A DNA stretch of 64,000 bases, taken from positions 215,535 through 279,534 of the forward strand of contig CAJJDN010000122.1 in assembly GCA_905182985.1 (NCBI GenBank). Reading direction: 5' to 3'. The DNA comes from Paramecium sonneborni. Its lineage: Eukaryota > Ciliophora > Oligohymenophorea > Peniculida > Parameciidae. The notes under the pieces were generated by a model, which was not told the DNA's origin, did not search any database, and saw only the letters and a program-made list of their open reading frames with translations. Below are positions 1 to 12,808 of this stretch, piece by piece. Position 1 is the first letter of the stretch. Each line of letters begins with the position of its first letter. A program made the position numbers and the translations under genes.

Positions 1-2
1 AT

Positions 3-2075
<2,073 letters not shown>

Positions 2076-2102
2076 TTTATTTAATTTATTTTATAATTAA
2101 TA

Positions 2103-3323
2103 ATGTTATAAAGTCCTAATGAGAAGTTATAATAAAAAGTGTCATCCTATAAGGAAAAGATAAGAACTTAATTGAAGAAAAAAATAATAATCATGAAAGA
2201 ATAATAAAAATTAAGACATTCAAATAGTGATTGTAATTGATATACTTATTTTCGAATAGTATAATTAGACACACCATATTCATAGTAATCAAAAATTGCT
2301 GCTGATTTTTCAGATAATTATGAATTGGGTAATAAATTAGGAGAAGGAGCTCATGCAATTGTTCATAAAGCTATTAGAAAAAATGATAATCAAGAATTTG
2401 CTGTAAAAATATTTAGATCAAGTGACCCTGAAATAATTGCATCAATAAGAAAAACTTATTAGATTGGATCTATACTTTAACATCCAAATTTAATTAAAGT
2501 AAAAGAATTATACATAAACTAATAAAATGGATATTCCTATTAAATTATGGAATTGTGTTAATATCCAAATTTAGAAAGTTAGATAAACAAATTGAATTTA
2601 ATGGAAATTAAGATAGTTATACGGTATATTAAAATATGTAGTAATAATAGTGAATTGTTGAATGGCATACTTTATATGCATAAATAAAAGGTTTGCCATA
2701 GAGATATAAAACCTGATAACATTCTATTTGATGGTTTAAATGTAAAAATCTTAGACTTTGGAGTCAGTAAGAGATTTTATATCAAATAATAATATATTGA
2801 TATGTGGACACCAACAGGTACATAATTTTATTGTGCACCTGAAATTTACACTAAAATTAGTTAGACCTACAAAGTTGATATGTGGGCTGTTGGAGTATAT
2901 AATTATTTATCATTATATTTTAAGGTTATTCTCTATTAATTATTAACTAAATAATTGCCATTCCAAGATGAAACTGCTCATGGAACTATTGAATTAATTT
3001 GCAAAGCATAATTTTAGGATCATCCTGCTTTAGATAAAATTACTAAAGATCTGTTGAGTAGATTGTTATAAATTGATCCAAAAAAAAGACTCAATGCAAA
3101 AGAAGCTTTACAACATATATGGTTTCAAAATAAAGAGATAAGACAATAATGTATGGATGATATGATTGTTCATGATGGCCTAGTTAATAATTCCTCTTTA
3201 ATTATCTAACTTAGTTAATCATAAAACAGGAATATTTATTAAAATTATCATCCACATACTAAAGTTGAAGCATTTAAACCTACAATACATGTCAAACAAT
3301 CTTCATTTAGAGATTCATCATGA
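2103..3323 (+). CDS. Ser/Thr protein kinase (378 aa)
   Basis: ATG 2103 to TGA 3321 with three introns at 2233-2259 (27 nt), 2624-2650 (27 nt) and 2895-2924 (30 nt); removing them gives 379 codons in one frame. After about 55 charged residues the kinase domain starts with a glycine loop (LGEGAHAIVHKA), followed by FAVKIF (ATP lysine), CHRDIKPDNILF (catalytic loop), LDFGVSK (metal site) and a TQFYCAPE activation-segment end, then VDMWAVG. All catalytic motifs are present, so it should be active. The domain is followed by about 60 polar residues without a recognised regulatory module. The CAMK-like layout fits the large family of small ciliate kinases, but I cannot name an orthologue. Confidence 0.9.
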
Positions 3324-3367
3324 TATACTTAGTTATTTCATATTAATATTTACAACAACATAAATAT

Positions 3368-4830
3368 TCACAAAAGTTAAATTATCTTTCCATGTAAATC
3401 TTGAATCATTTTATCATCAAAATCTTATAAAATCTTGTCTAATTTTATTTTAAAATTATATTATCTTAATTATTCCTTTACATTTTAAATCAATAATAAT
3501 CTTAAAATTGAATCTAATAATTATTTAATTAAACCAACTTCATTAATATCTAAAAAACTACAAATTATTTATATAAATCCTATATCTAACAACTTTTTTG
3601 ATACAATCTCATCTCCTGTTGCTTATAAATTCAAAATTACACTCATACAATAACTCTTTTCGTTAGTTGATGCTATAATATTTTCTATAATCTTAAAAAG
3701 TATAGGATGATTAATAATTTTTAAGGCAGCATTATTATCATTAAAACTTAAATTTGATAAAATTAAGTAACTCTCTTTTCTAATACTTTATGATTTGTTA
3801 TTTAAATTTTATAATAACTTATCTAAAATTTTTAAATCCAATAATTTCTTATATTAATATATTTCTTACATGCGCAACTAATAAAGAATCTGAAAGTGTA
3901 AACTACTTTATTATGGCTAAACATTTATCTACCATTGTACAATGATGATTAATAATAGTTTCAAATACATTAGATTACAACAATAATTCATCAAATTGAG
4001 AATTATATAAATTACCTAATGGCATTAAATACTCTTCACATTATTCTTTTCTTAAAGCTTGAACAATAATCTTTAAACCAATATATCTTTAATTAGAATC
4101 AATTTATTAATGCTCAATAATAGAATTTAATAAAAATATTACACTAGTTAAAAATTATCCTTCTGCAATAGATCCAATTTAAAGTAAATTTGGAAGCAAA
4201 TTCAAATATTGCAATTTTTATTATGATATAATGTTTCCTAGAAAAAAGAATATAAATTTATATTAATTCTCTAGATTTTCCTTAAACTTATTATTTTGTT
4301 CCATTTCTATTGCTTAACTAATTTTTGGATCCAAATTTTATTGAACCTATGAACGAACTTATATTTACTAATATACTATTATATTTTACATTTTCGAACT
4401 ATAAATTTACTTGACCTATTAAATTCACTGCTTTTGTAATCAATACCTAACTTATTGGATTATTTGGATATAAAGGATTTAAACATAAATTTGTTAATAC
4501 TTAATAGCATATCAATGAACCAAATTAAATAGATTATATTGAGAGTTCTAAATATTAGTTATTTAAAAAGTAAACTTCATTTTATACATTATCATTTATC
4601 AATTTAAAAACTACTTAATGAAGTAATCCTAATTGTATTAAATTTTTTTATAATAAACATTCTTTTATTTAAGGGATTGCTTAATCTAATTAAATATCAG
4701 GTAATTAAGATGATTACTAGAAATTTAATCTCTTCCTTTAAAAAAAAGATTCTTAATCTTTCTTTCTTATTTCTTATCTAAATTATTCTCTCATGTTGAG
4801 CATCATATTTTAAGAGCTTTTAGCATCCAT
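3368..4830 (-). CDS. Importin-alpha-like nuclear import adaptor (472 aa)
   Basis: ATG at 4828-4830 to TGA at 3368-3370, with two 22-nt introns at 4368-4389 and 3848-3869; the spliced frame is 473 codons. The N-terminus (residues 10-40) is a basic stretch with REQFRQEIRKKDQESFFQRK, which fits an importin-beta-binding (IBB) domain. The rest is leucine-rich helical repeats of the armadillo type. Such proteins bind nuclear localisation signals with the Arm superhelix and importin-beta with the IBB. The repeats are divergent and I see few of the canonical WALSNI-type motifs, so cargo binding may differ. A second, better conserved importin-alpha lies at 10.7-12.2 kb. It is convergent with the kinase upstream, 44 bp between stops. 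Confidence 0.8.
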
Positions 4831-4865
4831 CAATTAATTTATATAATAATTTATATTTAATTAAT

Positions 4866-5457
4866 TCATTCTTATTGATATAAACCTACAGGCCAAAATG
4901 GAAATAAAGACATTATATAACTATAAATTAATTCGAAAACTGCTTTAAAAAATGAACTTAAAGTCCTTTTCCATTCTAATAAAATATTTTTTAAAATTAT
5001 TAGATTATTATAATTTTTTAAGTTTTAGAACTTCCTCTTCTAATTCAGGTTCTTCATCCTGTTCATCATTTTATTGTTTTTCTTATTAAATCTCTTCCAT
5101 GTTTTCCTCATTATTTTTTTTTTCTTTTTAAGCTACTACTTTTTCCTCTTTAATTTTTTCAGTATTTTAGGATTAACCAAGAATATTCTCACTATCTTAT
5201 TAAGTAATTCCATTATTAATCAATTCATCAATGTTTTCATGAAATTATTTTTCATTAAATTACAACTCTACTTTTTATTCTTGAATATCTTATTAATCAT
5301 TTTAACTTTATTGATTTTATTTATCTTATTCTTTAGATTCATGTATATCTTCATTTTTTTCTATTTAATTTTATTATTATTATCTTTATAATTCTTATTC
5401 TTACAAAATTTTAGCAAGTCTAATTAAAAAATCTTATAAATGTTCTTTATTATCCAT
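4866..5457 (-). CDS. Gln/Glu-rich low-complexity protein, C-terminal hydrophobic segment (structure unresolved)
   Basis: From ATG 5457 the minus frame encodes about 145 residues very rich in Q, E, N, D and K (start MDNKEHLQDFLIRLAKILQE), probably a coiled coil or disordered region. Downstream, a different frame encodes a hydrophobic tail (SSFFKAVFELIYSYIMSLFP) ending at TGA 4866-4868. Going from the first to the second needs a frame change I could not assign to a proper intron; the original frame instead stays open into the importin gene. The tail may be a membrane anchor. The true start could also lie further upstream, because the frame just before the ATG (GFIDDQDNEVNFQ) looks coding. No family recognised. 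Confidence 0.45.
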
Positions 5458-5836
5458 CTAAAAATTTACTTCATTATCTTAATCATCGATGAATCCATTT
5501 CATCAAGTATATCTTATTCTAGTCATTACTTAAATTTTTATTTATTCTATTTAGAACTATTATTTTGATTTTGTTTTTATACTATATTTATTCTTAAGTA
5601 TAAAATCTAACATAATCTTATTATTTATTATTATTGCTGTTAATATTATTCTTAATTTTAATTTAAATCTCTCTATTATTATTATCTTTGTATTAATTGC
5701 TATTATCGTCTTAATTGACCCTTAAATTCTTGATATTTAATCCAATAGTATGTTTCAATAATAATAAGTAGATAATAATAATTTTACCCTTTAAAATAAG
5801 AGCTAAATAGAGTATAAAATGCTCCAATATAATAAA
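5458..5836. other. Low-complexity spacer, possible upstream exon on the minus strand
   Basis: Between the Gln/Glu-rich gene and the ubiquitin-like gene. Minus-strand reading gives an Asn-rich stretch around 5480-5740 without a convincing start. It may be the promoter and leader of the gene at 4866-5457 or a missed first exon. No RNA gene or repeat seen. Confidence 0.3.
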
Positions 5837-6356
5837 TCATTTTAAAATGGAAAAAGATCTCTTATTAAATGGGACTATCTGTATCATCTAATTTCTAATA
5901 AATTTTTTACCTTATATTCTTTATTATTGAACTTTAAAATTTTTTGGTTAATTATTTGACTAAAACTTCAATCCCATGATAGGCATATAAGACATAATGG
6001 GTTAGAAATTAGTTGGATAATTTGAATTGATAAATTATATCGTTTGAATATTTTTAGTATATTCTAAATAGATCAATTGTTTGTTTGGTTATTAAGTTTG
6101 TACTTAAGTAGTAAGTCCTATGAGAAATACAATTTATTCATATTTTTTTTTGGTAATATGTATAAACTTCTCATTTCCAATTAATTCCACGCCATCATAA
6201 TATAATTTGATTGCATCTGGATCATAGAAAGATTAGTTTTTAGCAGAGAAATAGCGAATCTATTATATGTTAAAGCATTACTTATTCAGTAGTCCAATGC
6301 TATGGACATTAGAAGTTTAAATAATGCCCATTAGGAAACTTAACTTTAATATTCAT
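5837..6356 (-). CDS. Ubiquitin-like domain protein (165 aa)
   Basis: ATG 6354-6356 to TGA 5837-5839 with one 22-nt intron (rc GTAATG...AATAG) near 6260-6290; 166 codons after splicing. The first 75 residues look like a ubiquitin fold: MNIKVKFPNGHYLNF at the start (beta hairpin), a middle helix, and DAIKLYYDGVELIG, which resembles the lysine-48-to-leucine-56 part of ubiquitin-like domains. The C-terminal half is Gln/Asn-rich and holds no second domain I know. No C-terminal diglycine, so it is a built-in ubiquitin-like domain rather than a conjugated modifier. It is divergent to the TLC gene with only 6 bp between the two predicted start codons. Confidence 0.7.
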
Positions 6357-6362
6357 ATAATA
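6357..6362. promoter_or_regulatory. Minimal divergent start region
   Basis: Six bases (ATAATA) separate the ATG of the minus-strand ubiquitin-like gene from the first ATG of the plus-strand TLC gene. If the TLC protein starts at the next in-frame Met (6408) the gap is 51 bp. Either way both promoters must lie in or overlap the neighbouring coding region. Confidence 0.4.
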
Positions 6363-7206
6363 ATGTATTAATGGGATTTAGTAAATGAATCAAGTGATTA
6401 GTTAAGAATGTTCAGTTACTGTTTTATAGTGTGGAGTGCATTATTTATACTTTGCTATGATAGAATCAAATTGAATAACCTTAGTTCTAAAAAACAGATA
6501 GATATCTTCAATAGGATAGTGTCAATTTTACATGGATAATTTACTTTTTGGGGATCACTAATTATCATACTATCTTAAACTCCTTACTAATTACAAGAAA
6601 TGAATTCTTCAGAGATGCAATTCGTTATGATTGTCAGTGCAGGTTATTTTGCATACGACGTCATAATCTGTACTTATTTCGATTTGTATGACTATTGGTT
6701 GATATTTCATCATATCATTAGTTTAATGGCATTTGGAGAAAGCATACTTAATAAAAAATATGGACATATTATTATATGTAATAGATTTACTCTATCACTA
6801 TATAGTTGGTATGTTCATTACTGAAATATCAAATTTGCCTATGCATCTCAGACATATATTGGGTTGTTTTGGATTAAGATAAACTAAAATCTACGAATCA
6901 ATCGAACTGCTTTATTTCTCATTATTCTTAATTTTTAGAGGAATCCTTAGTCCTGTTTTATTAATCAGAACTTATGAAGAACTCCATGCTCCTCTTTTAA
7001 TTAAAATATCTGCCTCTGGATTACTATTGTATTCAGCATATTATATTATTGAGTATTTACTTATTATCTCTATTTTTAGAATGTTTAAAATCACCTAAAG
7101 GAAGATTAAATCTTATAAGGATAGAAAAAGAAGAAACTTAACTATGTATTGGTTTATTCCTAATCCTCTATTACCTCAACAAAAATACACAGACTCCATA
7201 TTATGA
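6363..7206 (+). CDS. TLC-domain multipass membrane protein (271 aa)
   Basis: ATG 6363 (alternative in-frame Met at 6408) to TGA 7204, with one 28-nt intron at 6778-6805; 272 codons. Six or so hydrophobic helices are visible. The core carries AYDVIICTYF and YDYWLIFHHIISLMAF; the D...W...HH arrangement is the hallmark of TLC (TRAM-LAG1-CLN8) domains, as in ceramide synthases and TLCD/TMEM136 proteins. The short length and lack of a ceramide synthase homeobox point to a TLCD-like membrane lipid protein of the ER or plasma membrane. The C-terminus is basic (QRKIKSYKDRKRRN). Whether it has enzyme activity cannot be told. Confidence 0.82.
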
Positions 7207-7989
7207 TATTTGTATCAAAATATCAATTTTATATATCTATCTTTAAAATTATATAAATTTCTTTTTAATTTCTCTTATTTTATATATTCTTTACTACTTT
7301 TCATATTTATTATTAACTATTGCTTTCAAATGATAAATTATATGTCTTATCATTCTTGTTTACTTATTTCATCTTTGTACTACTCTATTTAATATTTTAG
7401 AAACCTAATAAAATAAAAGATTCTGATTTATAAACCATTCTAATAAAATAGCATTAATATCATATATTCTAATATTATATTCTTTATTAAGATTAAACAA
7501 TTCAAATTCACAAATTCCTATAAAAATATAATTAAAATAAATTGAGTTTCAATAAAATATCTAAATATTCTTGAAACAACAATTTCTGGTTGATGTAAAT
7601 AAAAAAATTATATCAACAAAAATTAGATGAATAATCATTCAGCATATTAAATCATAATTCAAAAAAATAATTTATTGAAATATATTTATTAGTTTATAAA
7701 ATTTTTATTTGAAAGTAACGTAGATCAATTAGTGATCAAAAATTTGAATAGATAATATCATTAAATTAGTCTAAATCTTTAAAATTTTGATTAATTTTAA
7801 AAAAAGCAAATATCTATGTTTTTTTAAAGTTTTAAAAGAATTTATTTTAATGTAGATATCAATTTGAAAACAGTTAAAATAGAAATCTAAATCAGTTTCA
7901 ATGGCAATAATATCTTTATTATATAACCAAGTTAGTTTGAAAATCCAATTCAAAAAACCATATTCCAAGATTTAATTTTTATATATATA
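7207..7989. other. Convergent 3' intergenic region
   Basis: Lies between two convergent stops. On the minus strand a frame of about 110 codons runs through 7640-7970 but has no ATG at its head and begins directly after the stop of the neighbouring gene; it is hydrophobic and may be chance in AT-rich DNA. Plus-strand frames here are Phe/Ile/Leu-rich shadows. I see no RNA gene. Confidence 0.4.
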
Positions 7990-9480
7990 TCAAAAAATTT
8001 TCTTATTTTTCTAAACAATAGTATTTTCATCTGAAAAATCATTGGTATGAAGTCTGGTTTCAGCATTTGGTTGAACAGCTCTAAAAGTATGAGGCATCAA
8101 TAATTTAGAAGCTCTATTTTAAGGTAAAGATCTAATTTTTTATTCTAGTATTTAACTTTCTGTTAAAATTTCTCTTTAATTTTGATATAAACGATAAGCT
8201 ATAAAAAAAAGTATTGATATCAAAAAGAGTAATAAAACGAAAAATATAAAGTTATTAGAAATATTAAAAGATTTTTTATTAAAGTTAACTTTAAATTCTT
8301 TTTATTTCCAACCTTAATTAGTTCGATACATTAATTTATATTTTTATTCAATTTATTTTAAATCAGCTAAAATTTCTATAAAATAAAATTACAATCAATA
8401 AAGCACTTAATTTAAATGGGCTATATTTTTGGTAGAAATTAAAATAAATTTTTTGATGTTGTTCCATAGATGTAATTATCAAATAAAACAAATTGCTATA
8501 CAGAAGTTAATTTAAAAGGAATCATATCCTATTTATTCAAATAATAAACTAGAAAATGAGTGTGAGTTCCCTACACGAGAATATATTAATCATTAACATC
8601 AATATCAACAATTTTATGAGAAATGTTGAATCTAGCTACAGAACCCCATTTTTTACTAATGAGTTCAATATTAAATTGAATCACATAGTATTAATTTTTT
8701 GTTTTATAAGCAACAAAGAGAGCTTCATTAAAACTCATAGTAAGAGCAATTCCATCAGTTTTAGAACCAATGTTTTTCAAGATTAATTTACTTAAGATTT
8801 TTTCATTTTATATTGCTAATTCAATAATGATAACACCATTAATCTTACATAGAATGTATATAAAATAATTTGTACCATTAATTTTAACAATAGAAAAATC
8901 TCTAAAATCCACTGCCAATAATCCAATAGATTATTAATCTAATCTATAAGATAAATAGTCCTGATTTATAAAATAAATTTCTAAACCATCTTATCCGATA
9001 GCTGAAAATATATAGTTATCGATAATTTCAGAGTAATATCTGATTTGTCTACTCTGCCAATTCTAAATCTTGCCTTTATTTTCTAGATTTCTAAAATCTA
9101 AATAGTAAGCATTATTAGCAGAAGCTAAAATAAGATTTTCAGAGGAAGCAATAAGTTGAGGTATAGAATTTTAATCATTAGTTAAATTAAGATCATAAAG
9201 TTTTGTGAATTTGTTTTTTAGATTGGCATGAAAAAGACGATTATTTATAGTTAATCCATAAATTTCACTATTTCCTTAAATAAAAACATCAATTAAGAGA
9301 TCAGAGTTTTCAAAAAAAGGATCCAATTCATAATTTGGCAATTAAAAGGTTTAGCCTTCTGCGAATAAAGTTCGATTTTATAGAAAGCAGAACTATGAGT
9401 TAGTGATTAATTTATTCTCATCACTAGATTAAATTTAATCAATACTCAATCAAAATAAGTTAGGCTTCTAATGCTTCCAT
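7990..9480 (-). CDS. C-terminally anchored membrane protein with beta-rich (propeller-like) domain (480 aa)
   Basis: ATG 9478-9480 to TGA 7990-7992 with two introns (22 nt near 9422-9443 and 26 nt at 8367-8392); 481 codons. Residues 1 to about 390 show repeated short beta-strand-like blocks (SSENLILASANNAYYLDF, GTNYFIYILCKINGVIIIEL, QYILVQGTHTHFLVY), which suggests a beta-propeller, though no WD signature is present. Near the C-terminus is one clear membrane helix (FIFFVLLLFLISILFFIAY), followed by a basic, Arg/Lys-containing tail. There is no N-terminal signal peptide. The first exon lies in the duplicated segment 9417-10528, so this junction relies on the left copy being genuine. No specific family recognised. 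Confidence 0.75.
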
Positions 9481-10528
9481 TACTTTAAATAAGGTCTTAA
9501 CCTCACCATACTTAACGAAATAGGATTAAATTGCTTTGCTTATAGTAGGTAAGAGAAAATAAATGATCAAGATCATTAATAGTTAAAATTGTTAATTATA
9601 TTTAATATTATTTAATATATTCATATGGCAAATTCCTGTTTAAATATTAAAGCATATTTCGCAACATCGTCCTATTTACAGGATGATAGTTTTTGAATTA
9701 TACTAACTCCATCTAATTATTTAAATAAAGTAAAGAATTAATTAGACTTATTGTCTTTGAGTTTAATTTCCCCTTTTCTAAGAATTTTAATAAGTATTTC
9801 GAGTCCTTTTTTAAGATGATTAACAGCTATTTCTTTTTCATTTGCAATTTCAAACATTCTTAGTATATATAAAATAAGTCCATTTTTAACAAGTTAATTA
9901 ACATCTTCATTAGTCCCATGTTAAATAGCATTTCCAATAACTTCTAAAGCATCTCCTCTTAAATTAGAATTATTATCACTTAATGATCTAAAAAGAGAGA
10001 TCAGAAAGTTTTAATTAGATAAAACCTTAAACAAAGTTTCTGTTGCTGCAAAGGTTTAAATCATATCTCCACTTTTTTCTCTACTTTTAGGATCTACAAT
10101 CATTCTTATATGTGCAATGAATCCACATTCTAATAAATATTTAATTTATTCATCGGTTCCATAAAAAATACATTCAAATATTCTTAGAATTGATACAAAA
10201 TTTCCCATAGGTAATAAATTTATTAATTAAGGTACAACTCCACTATTTATTAGAGCAGCTATTCTTTTAGGTTCACCATCAATCATATATCCTAATGCCC
10301 AAATAGCATCATTAATCATTTTTAAATTTTATTAATTAAATTCTTCTAAAATTACTTTTGCAAATATTTCAAATGCTGGTTTTATTTTATCAAATTTAGG
10401 ACTTGGTCTTCCTATAGATAAATTAGCTAAACACCATATATAAGTGGATTTATATTTAGATTCCATTTTACTTATTATTTTTTCCATACTACAAACTTAT
10501 AATATAGAATCTCTATATTTAACAGATT
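9417..10528. repeat. Exact 1112-bp duplicate, copy 1
   Basis: Positions 9417-10528 recur at 10530-11641 with an offset of 1113 and no difference that I found. The two copies are separated by a single N at 10529. Copy 1 joins correctly to the first exon of the 7990-9480 gene on its left. The pattern is that of overlapping contig ends placed side by side, not a biological tandem duplication. Confidence 0.95.
9621..10528 (-). pseudogene. Importin-alpha C-terminal fragment (assembly copy)
   Basis: Copy 1 of the duplicate contains the stop (TGA 9621-9623) and the C-terminal 300 or so residues of the importin-alpha gene annotated at 10734-12176, but its 5' part is cut by the N at 10529. It should be disregarded as a separate gene. 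Confidence 0.9.
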
Positions 10529-10529
10529 N
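10529..10529. other. Single-N assembly junction
   Basis: One undetermined base between two identical 1112-bp sequences, probably a scaffold join. Confidence 0.95.
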
Positions 10530-11641
10530 CTCATCACTAGATTAAATTTAATCAATACTCAATCAAAATAAGTTAGGCTTCTAATGCTTCCATTACTTTA
10601 AATAAGGTCTTAACCTCACCATACTTAACGAAATAGGATTAAATTGCTTTGCTTATAGTAGGTAAGAGAAAATAAATGATCAAGATCATTAATAGTTAAA
10701 ATTGTTAATTATATTTAATATTATTTAATATATTCATATGGCAAATTCCTGTTTAAATATTAAAGCATATTTCGCAACATCGTCCTATTTACAGGATGAT
10801 AGTTTTTGAATTATACTAACTCCATCTAATTATTTAAATAAAGTAAAGAATTAATTAGACTTATTGTCTTTGAGTTTAATTTCCCCTTTTCTAAGAATTT
10901 TAATAAGTATTTCGAGTCCTTTTTTAAGATGATTAACAGCTATTTCTTTTTCATTTGCAATTTCAAACATTCTTAGTATATATAAAATAAGTCCATTTTT
11001 AACAAGTTAATTAACATCTTCATTAGTCCCATGTTAAATAGCATTTCCAATAACTTCTAAAGCATCTCCTCTTAAATTAGAATTATTATCACTTAATGAT
11101 CTAAAAAGAGAGATCAGAAAGTTTTAATTAGATAAAACCTTAAACAAAGTTTCTGTTGCTGCAAAGGTTTAAATCATATCTCCACTTTTTTCTCTACTTT
11201 TAGGATCTACAATCATTCTTATATGTGCAATGAATCCACATTCTAATAAATATTTAATTTATTCATCGGTTCCATAAAAAATACATTCAAATATTCTTAG
11301 AATTGATACAAAATTTCCCATAGGTAATAAATTTATTAATTAAGGTACAACTCCACTATTTATTAGAGCAGCTATTCTTTTAGGTTCACCATCAATCATA
11401 TATCCTAATGCCCAAATAGCATCATTAATCATTTTTAAATTTTATTAATTAAATTCTTCTAAAATTACTTTTGCAAATATTTCAAATGCTGGTTTTATTT
11501 TATCAAATTTAGGACTTGGTCTTCCTATAGATAAATTAGCTAAACACCATATATAAGTGGATTTATATTTAGATTCCATTTTACTTATTATTTTTTCCAT
11601 ACTACAAACTTATAATATAGAATCTCTATATTTAACAGATT
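10530..11641. repeat. Exact 1112-bp duplicate, copy 2
   Basis: Identical to 9417-10528. Its right end runs without a break into the 5' half of the importin-alpha gene. Its left end (10530-10593) is an orphan copy of exon 1 of the membrane protein gene at 7990-9480. Confidence 0.95.
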
Positions 11642-12176
11642 CACCTGCTAATTTACCTAAAATTGTTATGATTAGCATAATCAACTCACTTTAATTACTA
11701 TCTAATGCAGATAATGATAATTAAAGAATTCCATTTTCCATAATTATTCTTGTTATTCCACTTCTACCACCAGCTAAAATTGAAATGATTTCTAAAATAA
11801 TAAATAATTTAAACAACATGCTGCTTCTATTTTTATTAAGTTTGTACTTCCATATTCTATTACATAAAATAAAAGTGGAATTAGTTCGTTTTCTTAAGCA
11901 ATTTATTCTGCCTGCTCAAAATTCTTTTAATCATTAAAATATTTTTACAGATAAAGTCCTTCTTAGTTTAATTATTGCTTTATGACTGTCAATAAAATTT
12001 TCTGATTTCAGTGCAATAATAGCTTCGTTTACAGATATATTCTCTTCATTCATTCTTAGAATTTAAATTATTTCATCCTTCAGCTCTTGACTTATTTACT
12101 CTTATAGGACTAAGTCTTCATGGTTACAATTTTGTTACAAATTTTTAATGCCTCCTAATTTCTGACTATTTTTCAT
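10734..12176 (-). CDS. Importin-alpha (karyopherin alpha), 463 aa
   Basis: ATG 12174-12176 to TGA 10734-10736, with introns of 25 nt (after LRRTLS) and 26 nt (in IEAAQIIS); 464 codons. The armadillo repeats are well conserved: IEAAQIISILAGGRSGITRI, CLANLSIGRPSPKFDKI, NDAIWALGYMIDGEPKRIAA, NLRGDALEVIGNAIQHGTNE. This matches importin-alpha, which carries NLS cargo through the nuclear pore with importin-beta. The usual very basic IBB is weak at this start; a basic stretch lies just upstream in the same frame (about 12177-12230), so a first exon may be missing. It is a paralogue of the gene at 3368-4830. Confidence 0.88.
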
Positions 12177-12335
12177 GTTTTTCCTTGTTTATGTACGAAT
12201 AAAAGAAGATTTTAATTATTTTTCTCTCCAAGAAATAGTTCACTCATATTAATAATATAAATAGTCAAAACTAACTTAAAGTTCCTTCATTTTTAATTCT
12301 AGACTCAATTTTCATAAATTCCAATCATATCCAAT

Positions 12336-12747
12336 TCAATATTTCAAACGTATATCCTTTTCAATAATTGTATCATCTTTACTATTTATCTCTAATTTTG
12401 ATCTAAAATCCTTATTAAGATTTTAAATACTCTTGCTAGTTATTTAAAACTATTAGATTGACAATAAATAATGTGTTTTCTTTGATATATGATATAATAC
12501 TATCAAAGACATAATTTAAAAAAATAATGTATTCATTCTTATGAATATCAAATCATTTTAATAGAAATCAATTGGATTAGTGAACTTCATTAGGACTTAT
12601 ATATTTTTTGCTATGATTGATATTTAAAGATTTCTTATTTGGTAATTCAGTTTGTTATATGTAATTTTTAGAGATAATATTACATTATTCACCTTAACTT
12701 CCTTGTCTTAAATTAGTATAGTTCTTTGACTTAATTCTTGAGTTCAT
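12336..12747 (-). CDS. Small hypothetical protein, unresolved frame
   Basis: A minus frame from ATG 12747 gives about 60 polar residues (start MNSRIKSKNYTNLRQG). A second frame then runs to TGA 12336-12338, ending KDDTIIEKDIRLKY. Both look coding, and the span (412 nt) would fit one intron of length 1 mod 3, but I could not place a convincing GT...AG. No family recognised. Confidence 0.35.
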
Positions 12748-12808
12748 CTCCTTTAAATTAGAGTTTAGTTGTTTAATCAATAAAATAAAAACTGAAATAA
12801 TATATTTA

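Noticed and set aside
5074..5391. 105-aa plus-strand ORF made of Phe, Leu and Ile
   Set aside because: Exact antisense of the Gln/Glu-rich minus gene.
9417..11641. Biological tandem duplication of an importin gene segment
   Set aside because: Copies appear identical and meet at an N, and each is joined correctly on one side only.
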